Below, piece after piece: positions 14,666-16,633 of a DNA stretch of 16,633 nucleotides (positions are counted from its first letter, which is position 1; each line of letters begins with the position of its first letter). The stretch is from assembly GCA_021152765.1 (NCBI GenBank), contig JAGKUT010000002.1, positions 1 through 16,633 on the forward strand. Reading direction: 5' to 3'. The notes below the pieces were generated by a model, which searched no databases, was not told where the DNA came from, and saw nothing but the letters and a program-made list of their open reading frames with translations. The stretch is from Actinomycetes bacterium (GTDB taxonomy: Bacteria; Bacillota_I; Bacilli_A; RF39; UBA660). The position numbers were made by a program, and so were the translations under genes.

Positions 14666-16487
14666 ATTGTAACGCAGATTCACTTACTTCTACCATAGGA
14701 TGAATAGCACAACCTGATAAAGTTCCATTACCAATCTCTAAACTTTTATAATAAGAACTATAATAATATACAGCACCATCATTATCACTAGAACCAAACC
14801 AAAAACTTCTATTTCCAAAAAATTGAGGACAAGAATTATTTGAATTACCTTGTGAATAAGTCCTACAGCCTGCTACTTTTGCATCCTCATATGACATTAA
14901 ACGCACATCAGTAACAAACTCTGCACCTTGCAAATATAAATAGTCTTTATAATTATTAATATATGTTTTCAAATTATTATTTGTATCTTCATTATTTTTA
15001 TCTCTGTACACATATCGAACATTATATGAATCCAAATTATAATTATTAGAATTACTTGTCCAATAAGTTGAACCTGAAAAAGCTACACTTGGATTATGAC
15101 CATTTTCCTGTCTTGAACCTGTATTTAAATTATATTTAGGAAGTATTTTAACTTTACCACCAGAAGGAGCAGCAATAACATAAAACTCATCATCCAATAT
15201 TTTAACAGTATCTCCTAAATTAATAGTACCACTGCCATCAGTATCAGTATATTCAGCTTTAGACAATGCATATTTTGCATAGTATGTTGTACTTCCTACA
15301 GGTATTGTCTCAGTAGTTAACTTTTCAGAAGTATATTCTTTATCAGTATACCAGCCTTCAAATATTGCACCATCCTTAGTAGGGTTAACAGGAAGTGTTC
15401 CAACCTTTGTACCTGTAACTATAGTTTTAGATTCAACCTGAGAACCACCTCTTGAATCATATGTTAATCTATATTCATCTGTTATTCCAGATTCAATTAC
15501 TTCTATCAAAGGACGAACACCAATAGAATTAACTGTACTAGTACCTATTGTTGCATTTAAATATCTAGTATAAGGACTATAATAATATACCCATTGATTT
15601 GCATCACCATTTATATATCCAGCAGAACCAAGCCAAAAGTAATTTCCAAAAAAACTAGGGCAAGAATTATTAGGATTAGACTCTATAAGAGATTTACAGC
15701 CTGCATTTTTTGCTTCCTCATATGACATTGGTCGCGCATCAGTAACAAAATAAGCACCTAATTCAACTAAATAATTCTTATAATTCTCAACATAACTATA
15801 TAAGTTATTAGTCGTATCCCTTGTATAAACATAATATCCATCATATTTATCCCTTGGATAATTACTCAAATGACCATTATAATACTGAGTAGAACTAAAA
15901 CTTAGTGATAAACTGTTACTACTTGATTGTCTTGAATTAGAATCTAAATTATACTTAGGAAGTAATTTAACCTTACCACCAAATGGTTCTTCTAATACAT
16001 AAAATTCATCATTTTCAATCTTAACAGTATCAGCCATATCAATCTTACCATTTTCATTAACATCAACATATACTACTTCTACAGTCTTACAAGTTCCTTT
16101 TTGAGCATTTTGTGGTCTACCATCTATAAATTCAACCTTATACTCATCATACTGTAAACACCCTTGTATAACTTTATTTTTAACCGTTTTTAAAAACGAA
16201 TTACCCGCAGGTTTCTTACCACTAACAGTAACACCCATAGTATCAAAATCATTCAAAGTATGTAATCCATCAGGAATATTATACCCAGAATCAATAGATA
16301 ATTTTGATACATAAAATTTATCAATTGCATCCTTATATCCATAAGCACTATCAGTAGCCGCACCTCTCTTAGAATTCTCAATAATATTCAATATAATTGG
16401 TACAGTTATCACCGCAATAATAGCTAATATTACAATAATAGCCAATAACTCAATCAAAGTAAAAGCATTCCCCTTCTTATTCTCCAT
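14664..16487 (-). CDS. Large modular type IV pilin-like surface protein with duplicated DUF6273-like modules
   Basis: 607 residues. The N-terminus KKGNA|FTLIELLAIIVILAII is a type IV prepilin signal, with Glu at +5 and Ala instead of the usual Gly at -1. The pilin helix and a small domain with a Cys pair (C110, C133) reach about 135. Two homologous modules follow, at about 141-332 and 414-604. Each opens with an EF-hand-like loop (DVNENGKIDMAD, DTDGSGTINLGD), then DEFYV, GGKVKLLPKYNL or its copy, VTDARPMSYEEAK, a Cys pair 12 apart (C264/C276, C541/C553), and a C-terminal segment resembling DUF6273 (GVRPLIEV). Between them, 339-407 is an InlB B-type/Listeria-Bacteroides repeat with FEGWYTD and TTYYAKY. 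AGGTGA supports the start. It is probably membrane-anchored or assembled as a pseudopilin; its ligand is unknown. Confidence 0.85.
   Translation of the reverse strand: MENKKGNAFTLIELLAIIVILAIIAVITVPIILNIIENSKRGAATDSAYGYKDAIDKFYVSKLSIDSGYNIPDGLHTLNDFDTMGVTVSGKKPAGNSFLKTVKNKVIQGCLQYDEYKVEFIDGRPQNAQKGTCKTVEVVYVDVNENGKIDMADTVKIENDEFYVLEEPFGGKVKLLPKYNLDSNSRQSSSNSLSLSFSSTQYYNGHLSNYPRDKYDGYYVYTRDTTNNLYSYVENYKNYLVELGAYFVTDARPMSYEEAKNAGCKSLIESNPNNSCPSFFGNYFWLGSAGYINGDANQWVYYYSPYTRYLNATIGTSTVNSIGVRPLIEVIESGITDEYRLTYDSRGGSQVESKTIVTGTKVGTLPVNPTKDGAIFEGWYTDKEYTSEKLTTETIPVGSTTYYAKYALSKAEYTDTDGSGTINLGDTVKILDDEFYVIAAPSGGKVKILPKYNLNTGSRQENGHNPSVAFSGSTYWTSNSNNYNLDSYNVRYVYRDKNNEDTNNNLKTYINNYKDYLYLQGAEFVTDVRLMSYEDAKVAGCRTYSQGNSNNSCPQFFGNRSFWFGSSDNDGAVYYYSSYYKSLEIGNGTLSGCAIHPMVEVSESALQ
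14667..16067 (-). repeat. Two diverged copies of an ~190-residue module within the pilin-like gene
   Basis: Copy 1 is encoded at about 15492-16067 and copy 2 at about 14673-15248. They are recognisable at protein level by EF-loop, DEFYV, LPKYNL, SRQ, VTD-R-MSYE-AK, AGC...NNSCP-FFGN and VYYYS in the same order. At DNA level only short stretches match (for example TCCTCATATGACAT), so the duplication is not recent. A single InlB-type repeat lies between the copies. Confidence 0.8.
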
Positions 16488-16509
16488 ATAATCACCTATT
16501 CTAATAAGA

Positions 16510-16518
16510 ATTATATCA
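16510..16518 (-). promoter_or_regulatory. Candidate extended -10 promoter of the pilin-like gene
   Basis: On the - strand, TGA followed by a perfect TATAAT, 22 nt upstream of the start codon. No clear -35 is seen; TTTACG lies 19 nt upstream. The 5' leader would be about 16 nt with AGGTGA as ribosome binding site. Confidence 0.55.
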
Positions 16519-16552
16519 AAATAACGAAAAATAGCGTAAATTTTTAGACTAA

Positions 16553-16581
16553 ATTCCGTTTTTTAACGGAGTTTTTTCTTT
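16553..16581 (+). terminator. Orphan + strand terminator-like hairpin
   Basis: ATTCCGTT pairs with AACGGAGT around a T4 loop and runs into TTTTTT-C-TTTT on the + strand only. No + strand gene lies to its left before 7490, so the transcript it would end is unknown. The rest of 16582-16633 holds a further AAACGGAAAT copy and a TATAAT (16602-16607) but no recognisable gene. Confidence 0.45.
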
Positions 16582-16633
16582 TCTAGATTTATTGCCGCTT
16601 TTATAATGATAAACGGAAATAATCCTGATAAAA

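Noticed and set aside
14664..16487. LPXTG-type cell-wall anchored adhesin
   Set aside because: The InlB-type repeat suggested it, but the C-terminus (EVSESALQ) has no sorting motif, hydrophobic span or basic tail; the N-terminus is a prepilin signal.
16488..16633. Cyclic-di-GMP riboswitch upstream of the pilin-like gene
   Set aside because: Such switches often precede pilin genes, but the leader after the predicted start is only about 16 nt and no conserved aptamer sequence is present.
1..16633. Genetic code 4 (TGA read as Trp)
   Set aside because: All conserved frames stay open under the standard code, with Trp from TGG at expected sites and ends at TAA or TAG.
1..16633. Mobile element, prophage, CRISPR array or toxin-antitoxin locus
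   Set aside because: No transposase, integrase, phage gene or regularly spaced repeat was found; gene content and strand order look like stable core chromosome.

Overview
This window looks like a chromosomal segment of a low-GC Gram-positive bacterium, probably an uncultured gut Bacilli/Mollicutes-related lineage. The evidence is strong A+T bias, AGGAGG-type ribosome binding sites, two T-box leaders, a Firmicutes division block (sepF, divIVA, ileS), a SigK-like sporulation sigma factor end, and a GatB without the zinc-site cysteines seen in many clostridial homologues. All 15 annotated reading frames end in TAA or TAG and none in TGA. Almost everything is core housekeeping. I see no insertion sequence, phage, CRISPR array or defence island.

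Layout: (1) 1-198, + strand, the 3' end of a SigK-like sigma gene, convergent with (2) a divergent, full-length sigma-70 protein (206-1372, -), the two sharing one hairpin. (3) 1448-6694, -, sepF, divIVA, an Ile-specific T-box leader, a CaCA-type Na+/Ca2+ exchanger and ileS. The exchanger sits between the T-box and ileS. IleRS is of the eukaryote-like type with the signature motif rearranged to GIHH. (4) 6843-7490 (+) and 7487-7867 (-), two convergent small membrane proteins whose ends overlap by 4 bp. (5) 7938-8097, -, tRNA-Asn(GTT) then tRNA-Glu(TTC), with their own promoter and terminator. (6) 8252-12840, -, gatC-gatA-gatB-asnS behind an Asn-specific T-box leader (about 12858-13091). (7) 13099-14582, -, two related proteins of unknown function, each with its own promoter. 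(8) 14664-16487, -, a large type IV pilin-like surface protein built from two copies of an EF-hand-loop/DUF6273-like module around one InlB-type repeat. Bases 16519-16633 hold a + strand terminator-like hairpin and no gene. No gene-free stretch exceeds 300 bases.

How the parts fit: translation capacity is coupled to uncharged tRNA at two points. Uncharged tRNA-Ile should switch on exchanger plus IleRS. Uncharged tRNA-Asn should switch on the amidotransferase GatCAB plus AsnRS, and a tRNA-Asn gene lies just downstream of that operon. Most candidate promoters share an extended -10 (TGn before the hexamer). The least ordinary items are the exchanger under T-box control, the GIHH IleRS (linked in the literature to mupirocin resistance), the N-terminally divergent DivIVA, the odd sigma factor, the paralogous unknown pair and the modular pilin.
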